NCBI GenBank assembly: GCA_019414325.1
Contig: DXMG01000033.1
Coordinates: 1 to 23,431 of the forward strand
Source of the DNA: Collinsella sp.
Lineage (GTDB): Bacteria; Actinomycetota; Coriobacteriia; Coriobacteriales; Coriobacteriaceae
Direction: 5' to 3'
DNA length: 23,431 nucleotides
Below the pieces are notes generated by a model. That model was not told the DNA's origin. It ran no database searches and saw only the letters and a list, made by a program, of their open reading frames with translations. Positions 13,915 through 21,356 of this stretch are shown piece after piece. A program made the translations under genes and the position numbers. The stretch's first letter is position 1. The number at the start of each line of letters is the position of its first letter.

Positions 13915-14941
13915 CGATCTTGCTGACCGTGTTCTTTATGCCGCTGCTGGTGAGCCGCTTCGCCGAAAGGGTCACGCGAAGCCTCTGTATGTTGCCGTGA
14001 TCGGATGCCTTGCCGGAGTGCTGGCGACCGGAGGGGTCGCCTACGCTGTTGTCAATTCCAGTTATTTTGCCTCTGCCTGGGGAAACCATGGCAACGGAGA
14101 GTCCGTTACCTGGACAAATGGCGGCTCGTCGGGGACGAAATATACCTACACCAGAGAGTTTGGTGATGGTATCGCGCCCCAAAGCCTGGAGGGTGCAGTC
14201 CAGAAGGTCAATCTGTCCGTCGAGGGTAACGGCTATACGCTCGACATTTATGAGATGGCAATCGACGAGAACGGTTGCGGTGCTGTGACGTTTACATTGT
14301 CCAATCCGAATGGCGTTAACTACTACAAGCCGGCGGCAGAGCTTGGCGAACTTGTTCTCTATGGTGAAGAAGAAGGGGGCGTCAGTACACCCAGCATGAA
14401 CTTCGGCGAGGAATGGGCTGATACACGCTGCACCATTGATAAAGACACATCAAGCGACACGGTCATTAACGGCACGATGTACTTTGCATCTTGGAATCGC
14501 GATCGAGATTTACGACATGCGGTCACCTGGAATATCTCCTGGACCGAGGGCAAAGGTGAGGATGCGAAGGTGATCGAGGTATCGACGCCAGAGTTTAACG
14601 TCGGAGCGTACGTCGATACAAAGAAGCTGAGCTCTGACGACTCGCCGCTTGAGATCAGCCCGTTTTCCATCCAGACGCACATCGACGATCTGGGCGTTGA
14701 CGCAGTCACGAAAAAGTTGACCGTTACTTACAAGGATGGATCGGAGCAGATTATCGAAGATGACGACGCAGGGGCGTACAATTTCTATGTTTCGATGGCA
14801 CGCAATAGCGGAGAGAACATTTGGGTGCCAACGAAGTTGATTGATGTCGACCAAGTGGTCTCAGTAACGCTTGAGGGCACACGCTGCACTTCAACAGGGG
14901 ACGCCGAAACGTCGGAACCCTTTACCATTGTCTATTCGTAA
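13865..14941 (+). CDS. Probable membrane anti-sigma factor
   Basis: A 358-residue protein from GTG 13865, with AGGAGGG at 13853-13859 as ribosome binding site. The first 40 residues are cytoplasmic and charged. One transmembrane segment follows (LYVAVIGCLAGVLATGGVAY, about 41-63). The rest, about 290 residues, is predicted outside the membrane, rich in beta-strand-like sequence and Thr/Ser/Gly. Size, topology and the 50-base overlap with an ECF sigma gene fit an anti-sigma factor whose short N-terminus holds the sigma factor and whose outer domain senses envelope conditions. It resembles the DUF4179-type partners of Firmicute and Actinobacterial sigma factors, but I see no zinc-binding HxxxCxxC motif. 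Function is inferred from context and topology. A terminator follows directly. Confidence 0.7.
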   Translation: MKSNQIKQAFESVQADSDLADRVLYAAAGEPLRRKGHAKPLYVAVIGCLAGVLATGGVAYAVVNSSYFASAWGNHGNGESVTWTNGGSSGTKYTYTREFGDGIAPQSLEGAVQKVNLSVEGNGYTLDIYEMAIDENGCGAVTFTLSNPNGVNYYKPAAELGELVLYGEEEGGVSTPSMNFGEEWADTRCTIDKDTSSDTVINGTMYFASWNRDRDLRHAVTWNISWTEGKGEDAKVIEVSTPEFNVGAYVDTKKLSSDDSPLEISPFSIQTHIDDLGVDAVTKKLTVTYKDGSEQIIEDDDAGAYNFYVSMARNSGENIWVPTKLIDVDQVVSVTLEGTRCTSTGDAETSEPFTIVYS

Positions 14942-14948
14942 GATTTGG

Positions 14949-14982
14949 GGCCGCTTCCTACTAGGGGAAGCGGCCTCTTTTG
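14949..14982 (+). terminator. Terminator after the anti-sigma gene
   Basis: GGCCGCTTCC (14949-14958) and GGAAGCGGCC (14966-14975) form a perfect 10-bp stem, followed by TCTTTT. It lies eight bases after the stop codon. Confidence 0.9.
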
Positions 14983-15021
14983 CGTTAAATGGGCTGTTGG
15001 AGCAAGGGATATTCGTCTGAA

Positions 15022-15152
15022 TTTCGGAAGTATGCGGCAAAATCCCGATAGGCCGAACACACCGCATATGCTCAAGCGCTCTACCTGCGGGTTTGTTATC
15101 GCAAAACCTCGGCGTGCTCGGCAGGTCCAGAATTTACCGCATACTTTCGAAA
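15022..15152. repeat. Large imperfect palindrome (MITE-like)
   Basis: TTTCGGAAGTATGCGG at 15022-15037 is the reverse complement of CCGCATACTTTCGAAA at 15137-15152 with one mismatch. Pairing continues inward with mismatches through the CCGAACACACCG (15053-15064) and CGGCGTGCTCGG (15110-15121) segments. A small inner hairpin is possible (GGGTTTG and CAAAACC). The whole 131-bp element could fold on itself, contains no credible gene, and looks like a non-coding palindromic mobile repeat. Confidence 0.7.
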
Positions 15153-15234
15153 GCGCCGCCGATTTCCATGCGACAGGTGAGAGCAGATCACCGCTGGAGC
15201 GCGACATTTTCCCAGATAAAACCGACCAAAATAA

Positions 15235-15255
15235 ACCTGTCCCTTTTTGGCAGGT
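15235..15255. other. Short hairpin ACCTG...CAGGT
   Basis: ACCTG, a bulged T, CC, loop CTTTTT, GG and CAGGT form a small stem. It lies between the two large palindromes in the gap before rpsL. Role unknown. Confidence 0.4.
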
Positions 15256-15278
15256 GGCGTTGCCCCGCCGAGCACGTC

Positions 15279-15417
15279 GGATTCCCGGCCCGGGCGGCGC
15301 GGGGGTTAAGTTTGTCGCGAGTTCCGCACGAGCCGGAGGCCACTTAATGTGGCCTCCGTGCGAGCCAGGACTGTAGAGCAGCAAACTTAAAACCTGGGCC
15401 GCCCGGGCCGGGGATCC
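15279..15417. repeat. Nested long palindrome containing bulged hairpin repeat, copy 2
   Basis: GGATTCCCGGCCCGGGCGGC (15279-15298) pairs with GCCGCCCGGGCCGGGGATCC (15398-15417) over 20 bp with one G-U type mismatch. Inside is an AAGTTTG/CAAACTT stem, and inside that the bulged hairpin CGCAC-GAGCC-GGAGGCCAC-TTAAT-GTGGCCTCC-GTGCG (15325-15362). The inner hairpin is the second copy of the element at 27-77. The palindrome lies between the anti-sigma terminator and the rpsL promoter and codes for nothing recognisable. Confidence 0.85.
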
Positions 15418-15501
15418 GCCCCCGCGCACAGAAGAAGATTCCTTTTGTGTAGGGTTTGCGGAAATGTGCCTATTTTGGGATACGCCCGGCGGCGTGGTCT
15501 G

Positions 15502-15530
15502 TTGACGGCACAGCTAACGCCACGTATCCT
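15502..15530 (+). promoter_or_regulatory. rpsL (str operon) promoter
   Basis: TTGACG (15502-15507) and TATCCT (15525-15530) are separated by 17 bp. The start would be near 15537, giving a leader of about 87 nt that contains a small AGGGG/CCCCT hairpin near 15551-15567. The promoter also overlaps an inverted repeat, GGATACG (15478-15484) with CGTATCC (15523-15529). Confidence 0.7.
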
Positions 15531-15623
15531 AACGAACTGCGTGTTTCGTAGGGGGATGCTGACCCCTCGATTCAAGCCGTTGCACTTTACAGAAAGCTGG
15601 AATCATTCGAGAAGGAGTACGCT

Positions 15624-16001
15624 TTGCCTACTATTAACCAGCTGGTTCGCCAGGGCCGTCGTTCCGTGCCCAAGAAGTCCAAGAACGCTGCTCTGCAGCA
15701 CAACTCCCAGAAGCGCGGCGTGTGCACCCGCGTCTTCACCACGAGCCCCAAGAAGCCGAACTCGGCTCTTCGTAAGGTTGCCCGTGTTCGCCTTGTCAAC
15801 GGCATCGAAGTTACTGCTTACATCCCGGGTGAGGGCCACAACCTGCAGGAGCACTCCATCGTGCTCGTCCGCGGCGGTCGTGTCCGTGACCTCCCTGGTG
15901 TCCGTTATCACGTCATCCGTGGCGCCTACGACGCTGCTCCGGTCCAGAACCGTATGCAGGCCCGTTCCAAGTACGGTGCTAAGCGCCCCAAGGCCAAATA
16001 A
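15624..16001 (+). CDS. rpsL: 30S ribosomal protein S12
   Basis: S12 sits at the decoding centre of the small subunit and sets translational accuracy. The start is TTG 15624, with AAGGAG at 15612-15617. The product is 125 residues, the normal length. Conserved blocks are PTINQLVRQGR, QKRGVCTRVFTTSPKKPNSALRK, and GGRVRDLPGVRYHVIRGA. Lys43 of the PKKPNS loop, a common site of streptomycin resistance, is present. Residue 88, normally Lys in the GGRVKDLPG loop, is Arg here (codon CGT at 15885-15887). The same Lys to Arg change is a known streptomycin-resistance substitution in other bacteria. First gene of the str-type operon. Confidence 0.97.
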   Translation: MPTINQLVRQGRRSVPKKSKNAALQHNSQKRGVCTRVFTTSPKKPNSALRKVARVRLVNGIEVTAYIPGEGHNLQEHSIVLVRGGRVRDLPGVRYHVIRGAYDAAPVQNRMQARSKYGAKRPKAK

Positions 16002-16074
16002 GCCAGATAACGTTTTGATACTTTCGCCGTGTGCCGCCTAAGCGCCGCACGGTAGACACTTAAGGAGATTTCAC

Positions 16075-16548
16075 ATGCCGCGTCGTGCAGCAGCTAATCG
16101 TCGTGAGGTTCAGCCTGACGCCGTTTACAACAACCGCCTGGTGACTCAGCTCATCAACAAGGTCCTTCTTGACGGCAAGAAGGCCACCGCTGAGCGCATC
16201 GTTTACACCGCTTTCGAGATCGTTGCCGAGAAGTCCGAGGGTGGCGACGCTCTCGCTACCTTCAAGAAGGCTATGGACAACGTCAAGCCCACGCTCGAGG
16301 TTAAGCCCAAGCGTGTCGGTGGCGCTACCTATCAGGTCCCGATGGAGGTCAACTCCCGTCGTTCCACCGCTCTGGGTATCCGCTGGATCGTCAACTTCTC
16401 CCGCGCTCGCAAGGAGAAGACCATGGCCGAGCGTCTCGCCAACGAGATCCTCGACGCTTCCAACGGCCTGGGCGCTTCCGTCAAGAAGCGTGAGGACGTC
16501 TTCAAGATGGCCGAGGCCAACCGCGCGTTCTCTCACTATCGTTGGTAA
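16075..16548 (+). CDS. rpsG: 30S ribosomal protein S7
   Basis: S7 starts assembly of the 30S head and contacts E-site tRNA and mRNA. The product is 157 residues. ATG 16075 follows AAGGAG at 16062-16067. Recognisable stretches are MPRRAAANRREVQPD, QLINKVLLDGKKATAERIVY, and the late EKTMAERLANEILDA. The 73-base gap after rpsL can form a CCGTG/CACGG hairpin (16027-16052). In E. coli S7 represses the operon by binding the rpsL-rpsG intercistronic region; whether this gap does the same is not shown. fusA starts 19 bases after the stop. Confidence 0.97.
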   Translation: MPRRAAANRREVQPDAVYNNRLVTQLINKVLLDGKKATAERIVYTAFEIVAEKSEGGDALATFKKAMDNVKPTLEVKPKRVGGATYQVPMEVNSRRSTALGIRWIVNFSRARKEKTMAERLANEILDASNGLGASVKKREDVFKMAEANRAFSHYRW

Positions 16549-16567
16549 GTTAAGGTAAGGAACTAAC

Positions 16568-18667
16568 ATGGCTAAGCCTAAGTACAAGCTTTCCGATACC
16601 CGTAACATCGGCATCATGGCCCACATCGATGCCGGTAAGACCACCACGACCGAGCGTATTCTTTACTACACCGGTAAGACCCACAAGATCGGTGAGGTCC
16701 ATGAGGGCGCTGCCACCATGGACTGGATGGTTCAGGAGCAGGAGCGCGGCGTAACCATTACCTCCGCTGCTACCACGTGCTTCTGGAACAAGGACGGTAA
16801 GGACTACCGCATCCAGATCATCGACACCCCGGGCCACGTTGACTTCACCGCCGAGGTCGAGCGCTGCCTGCGCGTCCTCGATGGCGCTGTCGCCGTCTTC
16901 GACGCCGTTGCCGGCGTTCAGCCCCAGTCTGAGACCGTTTGGCGTCAGGCTTCTACCTTCAACGTCCCCCGCATCGCCTTCATCAATAAGTATGACCGCG
17001 TGGGCGCTGACTTCTTCAACGCTATCGAGACCATGAAGGATCGTCTCGACGCTAACGCCGTGGCCGCTCAGGTCCCGATGGGCGCCGAGGACAACTTCTG
17101 GGGCGTCATCGACCTGGTCACCATGACTGCATGGGACTTCAAGGCCGACGAGAAGGGCATGACCTACCCCGAGCCGATGGACGAGATCCCGGCTGAGTTT
17201 GCCGACATCGCTGCCACCAAGCGCGAGGAGCTCCTCGACGCTGCTGCCAGCTTTGACGACGAGCTCATGGAGAAGATCCTCATGGAGGAGGACTTCACCG
17301 TCGAGGAGCTCAAGGCTGCTCTGCGCAAGGGTGTTCTGGCCAACGAGCTCAACCTCGTCTTCGTGGGCTCCGCCTACAAGAACAAGGGCGTTCAGGAGCT
17401 GCTCGACGCTGTCGTCGACTACCTGCCCAGCCCGCTCGACGTTGAGGCCGTCACCGGTACCGATCCGGACACCGGCGAGGAGATCCAGCGTCATCCTTCC
17501 TTCGACGAGCCCTTCTCCGGCCTGGTCTTCAAGATCATGACCGACCCGTTCGTCGGTAAGCTCACCTACGTCCGCGTTTACTCCGGCCGCGCCGAGTCCG
17601 GCTCCTACGTTGTCAACGCTTCCAACGGTCAGCGCGAGCGCCTCGGCCGCATCCTCGAGATGAACGCCGCCGAGCGTATCGACCGTGACGACGCTGCCGC
17701 CGGCGACATCGTCGCTTGCGTCGGCTTCAAGAACTCCACCACCGGCGACACCCTGTGCGCCGAGGGCAAGGAGATCGTCCTCGAGAAGATCGAGTTCGCT
17801 AAGCCCGTTATCGACGTTGCCATCGAGCCCAAGACCAAGGCCGAGCAGGACAAGATGTCCCTGGCTCTGACCAAGCTCGCCGAGGAGGACCCGACCTTCC
17901 AGGTGTCCACCAACCACGAGACCGGCCAGACCATCATCGCCGGCATGGGCGAGCTGCACCTCGAGATCATCGTCGACCGTCTGCTCCGTGAGTTCAAGGT
18001 TGACGCTAACGTTGGTAAGCCCCAGGTTGCCTACCGCGAGACCGCTGGTCACGACGTCGAGAAGGCTGAGGGCAAGTTCGTCCGTCAGTCCGGCGGTCGC
18101 GGTCAGTACGGCCACGCCGTCATCAAGCTCGAGAAGATGGAGGAGGGCTTCGGCTACGAGTTCGTCAACGCTATCGTCGGCGGCGTCGTGCCCAAGGAGT
18201 ACATCCCGTCCATCGACAAGGGCATCCAGGAGGCCCTGAACACCGGTGTTATCGCCGGCTTCCCGGTCCTCGACGTTAAGGTCACCCTGTTCGACGGTTC
18301 CTACCACGAGGTCGACTCCTCCGAGGCCGCCTTCAAGATCGCCGGTTCCATGGCTATCAAGGACGCCCTCAAGAAGTCCGACCCGCAGCTGCTCGAGCCG
18401 ATCATGGCTGTCGAGGTCGAGACCCCCGAGCAGTACATGGGCGACGTTATGGGCAACCTCTCCGGTCGCCGCGGCAAGATCGAGGGCATGGAGGATCGCA
18501 AGAACAGTAAGCTCATCCGTGCCAAGGTGCCGCTGGGCGAGATGTTCGGTTACGCTACCGACCTTCGCTCCCAGACCCAGGGCCGTGCATCCTACACGAT
18601 GCAGTTCGACTCTTATGAGCCTGCGCCCAAGTCCATCGTGGACGAGGTCATGAGCAAGAACGCCTAA
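16568..18667 (+). CDS. fusA: Elongation factor G
   Basis: EF-G is the GTPase that drives translocation of tRNA and mRNA on the ribosome. The product is 699 residues, as usual. The G domain shows AHIDAGKTTTTERIL (P-loop, residues 18-25), RGVTITSAATT (switch I region), DTPGHVDF (86-93) and NKYD (140-143; most EF-G have NKMD). Later domains include GELHLEIIVDRL, the domain IV signature GGRGQYGHAVI, and the C-terminal GRASYTMQFDSYEPAP. ATG 16568 follows AAGGAA. No tuf gene follows, unlike in many str operons; rpsJ comes next after 61 bases. Confidence 0.97.
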   Translation: MAKPKYKLSDTRNIGIMAHIDAGKTTTTERILYYTGKTHKIGEVHEGAATMDWMVQEQERGVTITSAATTCFWNKDGKDYRIQIIDTPGHVDFTAEVERCLRVLDGAVAVFDAVAGVQPQSETVWRQASTFNVPRIAFINKYDRVGADFFNAIETMKDRLDANAVAAQVPMGAEDNFWGVIDLVTMTAWDFKADEKGMTYPEPMDEIPAEFADIAATKREELLDAAASFDDELMEKILMEEDFTVEELKAALRKGVLANELNLVFVGSAYKNKGVQELLDAVVDYLPSPLDVEAVTGTDPDTGEEIQRHPSFDEPFSGLVFKIMTDPFVGKLTYVRVYSGRAESGSYVVNASNGQRERLGRILEMNAAERIDRDDAAAGDIVACVGFKNSTTGDTLCAEGKEIVLEKIEFAKPVIDVAIEPKTKAEQDKMSLALTKLAEEDPTFQVSTNHETGQTIIAGMGELHLEIIVDRLLREFKVDANVGKPQVAYRETAGHDVEKAEGKFVRQSGGRGQYGHAVIKLEKMEEGFGYEFVNAIVGGVVPKEYIPSIDKGIQEALNTGVIAGFPVLDVKVTLFDGSYHEVDSSEAAFKIAGSMAIKDALKKSDPQLLEPIMAVEVETPEQYMGDVMGNLSGRRGKIEGMEDRKNSKLIRAKVPLGEMFGYATDLRSQTQGRASYTMQFDSYEPAPKSIVDEVMSKNA

Positions 18668-18692
18668 GTTCGAGCTCCCTGTTACGTAATCC

Positions 18693-18711
18693 TGCGAGAA
18701 CATCTCTCGCA
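18693..18711 (+). other. Small hairpin before the rpsJ ribosome binding site
   Basis: TGCGAGA (18693-18699), loop ACATC, TCTCGCA (18705-18711) is a perfect 7-bp stem ending four bases before the TTTGGAGG of rpsJ. It could influence rpsJ translation or mark an mRNA processing site. Only the structure is seen. Confidence 0.5.
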
Positions 18712-18728
18712 CTCTTTGGAGGTTTAAG

Positions 18729-19037
18729 TTGGCTACCCAGAAGATCCGCATTCGCCTCAAGGGCTATGATCACGAGGTCGTCGATCAGTCCGCGAAGCTC
18801 ATCGTCGAGACCGCTCAGAAGACCGGCGCTCGCGTTTCCGGTCCTGTCCCCCTGCCCACCGAGCGCAACCTGTACACGGTTATCCGCTCGCCGCACGTGA
18901 ACAAGGACTCCCGTGAGCAGTTCGAGATGCGCACTCACAAGCGCCTCATCGACATCCTCGACCCCACCTCGGGCACCGTTGATTCGCTCATGCGTCTCGA
19001 CCTTCCCGCTGGCGTCGACATCGACATCAAGCTCTAA
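18729..19037 (+). CDS. rpsJ: 30S ribosomal protein S10
   Basis: S10 belongs to the 30S head and also takes part in antitermination with NusB. The product is 102 residues, full length. It starts at TTG 18729, with TTTGGAGG at 18715-18722. Clear family blocks are KIRIRLKGYDHEVVDQSA, GPVPLPTERNLYTVIRSPHV and REQFEMRTHKRLIDI. In most bacteria rpsJ heads a long S10 operon (rplC, rplD and so on). Here a strong terminator follows the stop codon within 25 bases and the next gene is on the other strand, so rpsJ is the last gene of the str-type operon. Confidence 0.97.
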   Translation: MATQKIRIRLKGYDHEVVDQSAKLIVETAQKTGARVSGPVPLPTERNLYTVIRSPHVNKDSREQFEMRTHKRLIDILDPTSGTVDSLMRLDLPAGVDIDIKL

Positions 19038-19059
19038 GCGATATCGCTCTTAGCTTAAA

Positions 19060-19098
19060 GGGCCCCGCTGCCGTTACGGTAGCGGGGCCCTTTTGTTT
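19060..19098 (+). terminator. str operon terminator after rpsJ
   Basis: GGGCCCCGCT (19060-19069) and AGCGGGGCCC (19081-19090), with an inner CCG-TTA-CGG, form a long stem followed by TTTTGTTTT. It lies between the convergent rpsJ and birA. Confidence 0.92.
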
Positions 19099-19153
19099 TG
19101 AGTTTAGATTTTGGGATAGCGAATTCGTCTGCCGAGCCGGCGGCTGCGGCGCC

Positions 19154-19930
19154 CTATTCGCTCAGGGGGCGCAAGGATGCTTCTTCGAAGTGGAAGACGC
19201 ACAAGCCGCTTTCGGTCTCAACGCATGCGCGGCCGCAATCGTCGACCGTTCTAAATATGCCTCGTGCCAGCTCGTCTCCAGCGGGGGAGCGGGCGATAAC
19301 GTGCTTCCCGATCCAATTGAGGTGAGTGATATATTCGTCGTGGACGGGCGCGAGCGGACCGGCGTCTTCTTCCTTGGCGTTGAGGCGCTCTGCCCAGGTA
19401 TCTACAGCGTCTATAACTGCGTGATAGACCTCATCGAGGAGCATGTCGACGGCGGGAACGCTCTCGTTGAGGTCCGAGAGGCCAATTGCCGCCAGGCCGC
19501 CATCGGGCACCTCTTGGGGCGTGTAGTTTACGTTGACACCAATGCCGCAGACGGCGAAAGGTTTGCCTTCGTTATCGCGTGCGGCCTCGACCAGAATGCC
19601 GCCGAGCTTGCGTCCTCGCGCGACCAGGTCGTTGGGCCATTTGAGGCCAATCTCGTTTGCAAGACCCTGCTTTTCGAGTGCTTCGAGCACCGCTAGGCCG
19701 CTGACGGCGGCAAGACCAGAGTACTTTGCGGGATTAACGCATGGACGCAGGACAATCGAAAGTAATAGGTTGCCGGCGGTTGAATCCCACTTGTGGCCGC
19801 GCCGGCCGCGTCCTGCCGTTTGCGCGCGGGCGGCAAGTCCTGTGCCGTGCGGCACACCCTGTTTTCCTGCCTCGAGCAGGTCATCGTTGGTCGATCCGGT
19901 TACGTCGACGATCGTTAATTTGGCATCCAT
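19154..19930 (-). CDS. birA: Biotin-[acetyl-CoA-carboxylase] ligase (monofunctional)
   Basis: This 258-residue enzyme activates biotin with ATP and attaches it to the biotin carboxyl carrier protein of acetyl-CoA carboxylase. Motifs seen: STNDDLL near the N-terminus; the biotinyl-AMP loop GRGRRGHKW at residues 40-48; KWPNDL at 97-102; KLGGILVEA; and GIGVNVNY. The N-terminal DNA-binding domain of E. coli-type BirA is absent, so this form should not be a biotin repressor. ATG at 19930 has AGGAGG upstream on the minus strand. It is divergent from the fatty acid operon, whose malonyl-CoA supply depends on the carboxylase it activates. It may share the control region at 20024-20090. Confidence 0.93.
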   Translation of the reverse strand: MDAKLTIVDVTGSTNDDLLEAGKQGVPHGTGLAARAQTAGRGRRGHKWDSTAGNLLLSIVLRPCVNPAKYSGLAAVSGLAVLEALEKQGLANEIGLKWPNDLVARGRKLGGILVEAARDNEGKPFAVCGIGVNVNYTPQEVPDGGLAAIGLSDLNESVPAVDMLLDEVYHAVIDAVDTWAERLNAKEEDAGPLAPVHDEYITHLNWIGKHVIARSPAGDELARGIFRTVDDCGRACVETESGLCVFHFEEASLRPLSE

Positions 19931-20023
19931 AACGGCTGCTACCTCCTAAGTTAATAAGGCAATCGCGCAATGGTGTCGAGAGATAGACACAATGTGAAGC
20001 CTTTGTCGCATTTGGACAATTTA

Positions 20024-20090
20024 ATGTTAACACGTCAACAACGACTGAAATGCGCTATCCTCTCTTGGTCGATGTAAACACGTCAACAAC
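20024..20090. promoter_or_regulatory. Duplicated operator-like sequence in the birA-fabH gap
   Basis: ATGTTAACACGTCAACAAC at 20024-20042 recurs as ATGTAAACACGTCAACAAC at 20072-20090, with 18 of 19 bases identical and a 48-bp period. Each has a TGTT...AACA dyad typical of a dimeric repressor site. A TATCCT -10-like box (20056-20061) lies between them, and the second copy ends just before the fabH ribosome binding site. The likely role is binding of a fatty acid regulator; which one is not known. Confidence 0.65.
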
Positions 20091-20106
20091 TCAAAGGAGG
20101 TTAGTG

Positions 20107-21066
20107 ATGGGTTTCACGATTCTTGGAACAGGCTCGGCGCTTCCTAAGCGCAGTGTTTCCAATGACGAGCTGTCTGAGTTCCTCGATACCTCGGATGAGT
20201 GGATTTTTACCCGCACCGGTATCAAGAGCCGCCATGTCTGCACCACCGAGTTACTTGACGACCTCGCTGTAGCGGCGAGCGAGCGGGCACTCCAGGTGTC
20301 CGGAATCGACGCGAGCCAGCTGGATCTGATCGTCTGCTCGACGACGACGGGTGACCACCTTGTTCCCGCTGAGGCGTGTGCCGTTGCTGAGCGACTAGGC
20401 GCGACGTGCCCTGCCTTCGATGTCTCGGCGGCCTGCGCCGGCTTCGTATTTGCGCTCGATGTCGCCGAGGGCTATATCGCCCGCGGCCGTGCCGAGCGCG
20501 TGCTTGTCGTTGCTGCCGAGCAGATGACGCGCGCGCTCGACTGGACCGACCGTGCCACCTGCGTGCTCTTTGGCGACGGCGCGGGCGCTGCAGTGATAGG
20601 GGCTGGGGGAGACAACCCCCTTGCCGTTGAGCTTTCGACGGCGCCCGACGTCGAGACGTTGCGCGTTCCCGGTCTGGTCGGCACCTCGCCGTTTAAGGAC
20701 TCCGCAGATAGCGCGAGCGTGCTGTCCATGAATGGTCGCCGCGTGTTCAAGTTCGGCGTCAACGCCATCTGCGACACGGTCCATAAGCTTGCGAGCGATG
20801 CGGGCATTTCGGTCGAAGACATCGATCATTTTGTATTCCATCAGGCTAACGAACGAATCCTGAGTCAGGCGGTCAAGCGTCTCGGCGTGCCAGACGAGCG
20901 CGTGGTTCGAACGCTACGCGAGACCGGCAACATTTCGAGCGCCTGCATTCCCTTTGCGCTTGACCGGCTGGCACGTACCGACGCACTGAATGAGGACGAC
21001 ACCATCGCCCTCGTTGGATTTGGCGCCGGCCTGGATATAGGTGGCTATCTGCTTCGTTGGAAGTAG
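20107..21066 (+). CDS. fabH: 3-oxoacyl-ACP synthase III (beta-ketoacyl-ACP synthase III)
   Basis: FabH starts each fatty acid chain by condensing an acyl-CoA primer with malonyl-ACP. The product is 319 residues from ATG 20107, which follows AAAGGAGG at 20093-20100. An in-frame ATG at 20050 would lie within the control region and is not used. The catalytic triad is visible: C110 in SAACAGF, H245 in FHQANERIL and N275 in ETGNISSA. The C-terminal GFGAGLDIGGYLLRW is typical. It is first in a fabH-acpP-fabK-fabD-fabG operon. Confidence 0.96.
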   Translation: MGFTILGTGSALPKRSVSNDELSEFLDTSDEWIFTRTGIKSRHVCTTELLDDLAVAASERALQVSGIDASQLDLIVCSTTTGDHLVPAEACAVAERLGATCPAFDVSAACAGFVFALDVAEGYIARGRAERVLVVAAEQMTRALDWTDRATCVLFGDGAGAAVIGAGGDNPLAVELSTAPDVETLRVPGLVGTSPFKDSADSASVLSMNGRRVFKFGVNAICDTVHKLASDAGISVEDIDHFVFHQANERILSQAVKRLGVPDERVVRTLRETGNISSACIPFALDRLARTDALNEDDTIALVGFGAGLDIGGYLLRWK

Positions 21067-21117
21067 TCGCACATAGGAAATAAAAACGCCCTAGGGCACA
21101 AACAAAGGAGAACTACC

Positions 21118-21354
21118 ATGGCAGATCAGAAGACCTTCGAGCGCGTTTGCGACGTTATCCGCGAGACCGCCGGTCTTGACGATGTCGAGATGAAGCCCGA
21201 GTCCACGCTCGAGGAGATTGGCCTCGACAGCCTGGGTACCGTCGAGATCCTCGTTGCCGTCGAGGACGAGTTTGGCATTGAGCTCGATACCGAGGAGAAC
21301 CCCAAGACGGTCGGCGAGTTCGTCGATACGGTCGAGGCGGCATTGGAGAAGTAG
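21118..21354 (+). CDS. acpP: Acyl carrier protein
   Basis: A 78-residue acidic acyl carrier protein that holds growing acyl chains on a phosphopantetheine arm. The attachment serine is S38 in GLDSLGTVEI. ATG 21118 follows AAAGGAG at 21104-21110. The stop codon overlaps the possible GTG start of fabK by one base, so the two genes are translationally coupled. Confidence 0.95.
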   Translation: MADQKTFERVCDVIRETAGLDDVEMKPESTLEEIGLDSLGTVEILVAVEDEFGIELDTEENPKTVGEFVDTVEAALEK

Positions 21355-21356
21355 TG

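Noticed and set aside
14932..15429. Overlapping open frames on both strands in the gap before rpsL
   Set aside because: They run through two palindromes and have no family features or good ribosome binding sites.
16550..18760. A 736-residue minus-strand open frame opposite fusA
   Set aside because: Same codon-bias shadow effect; antisense to a complete EF-G with no ribosome binding site or family match.
19190..19696. Plus-strand open frame opposite birA
   Set aside because: The minus strand shows full BirA motifs; this is its shadow.
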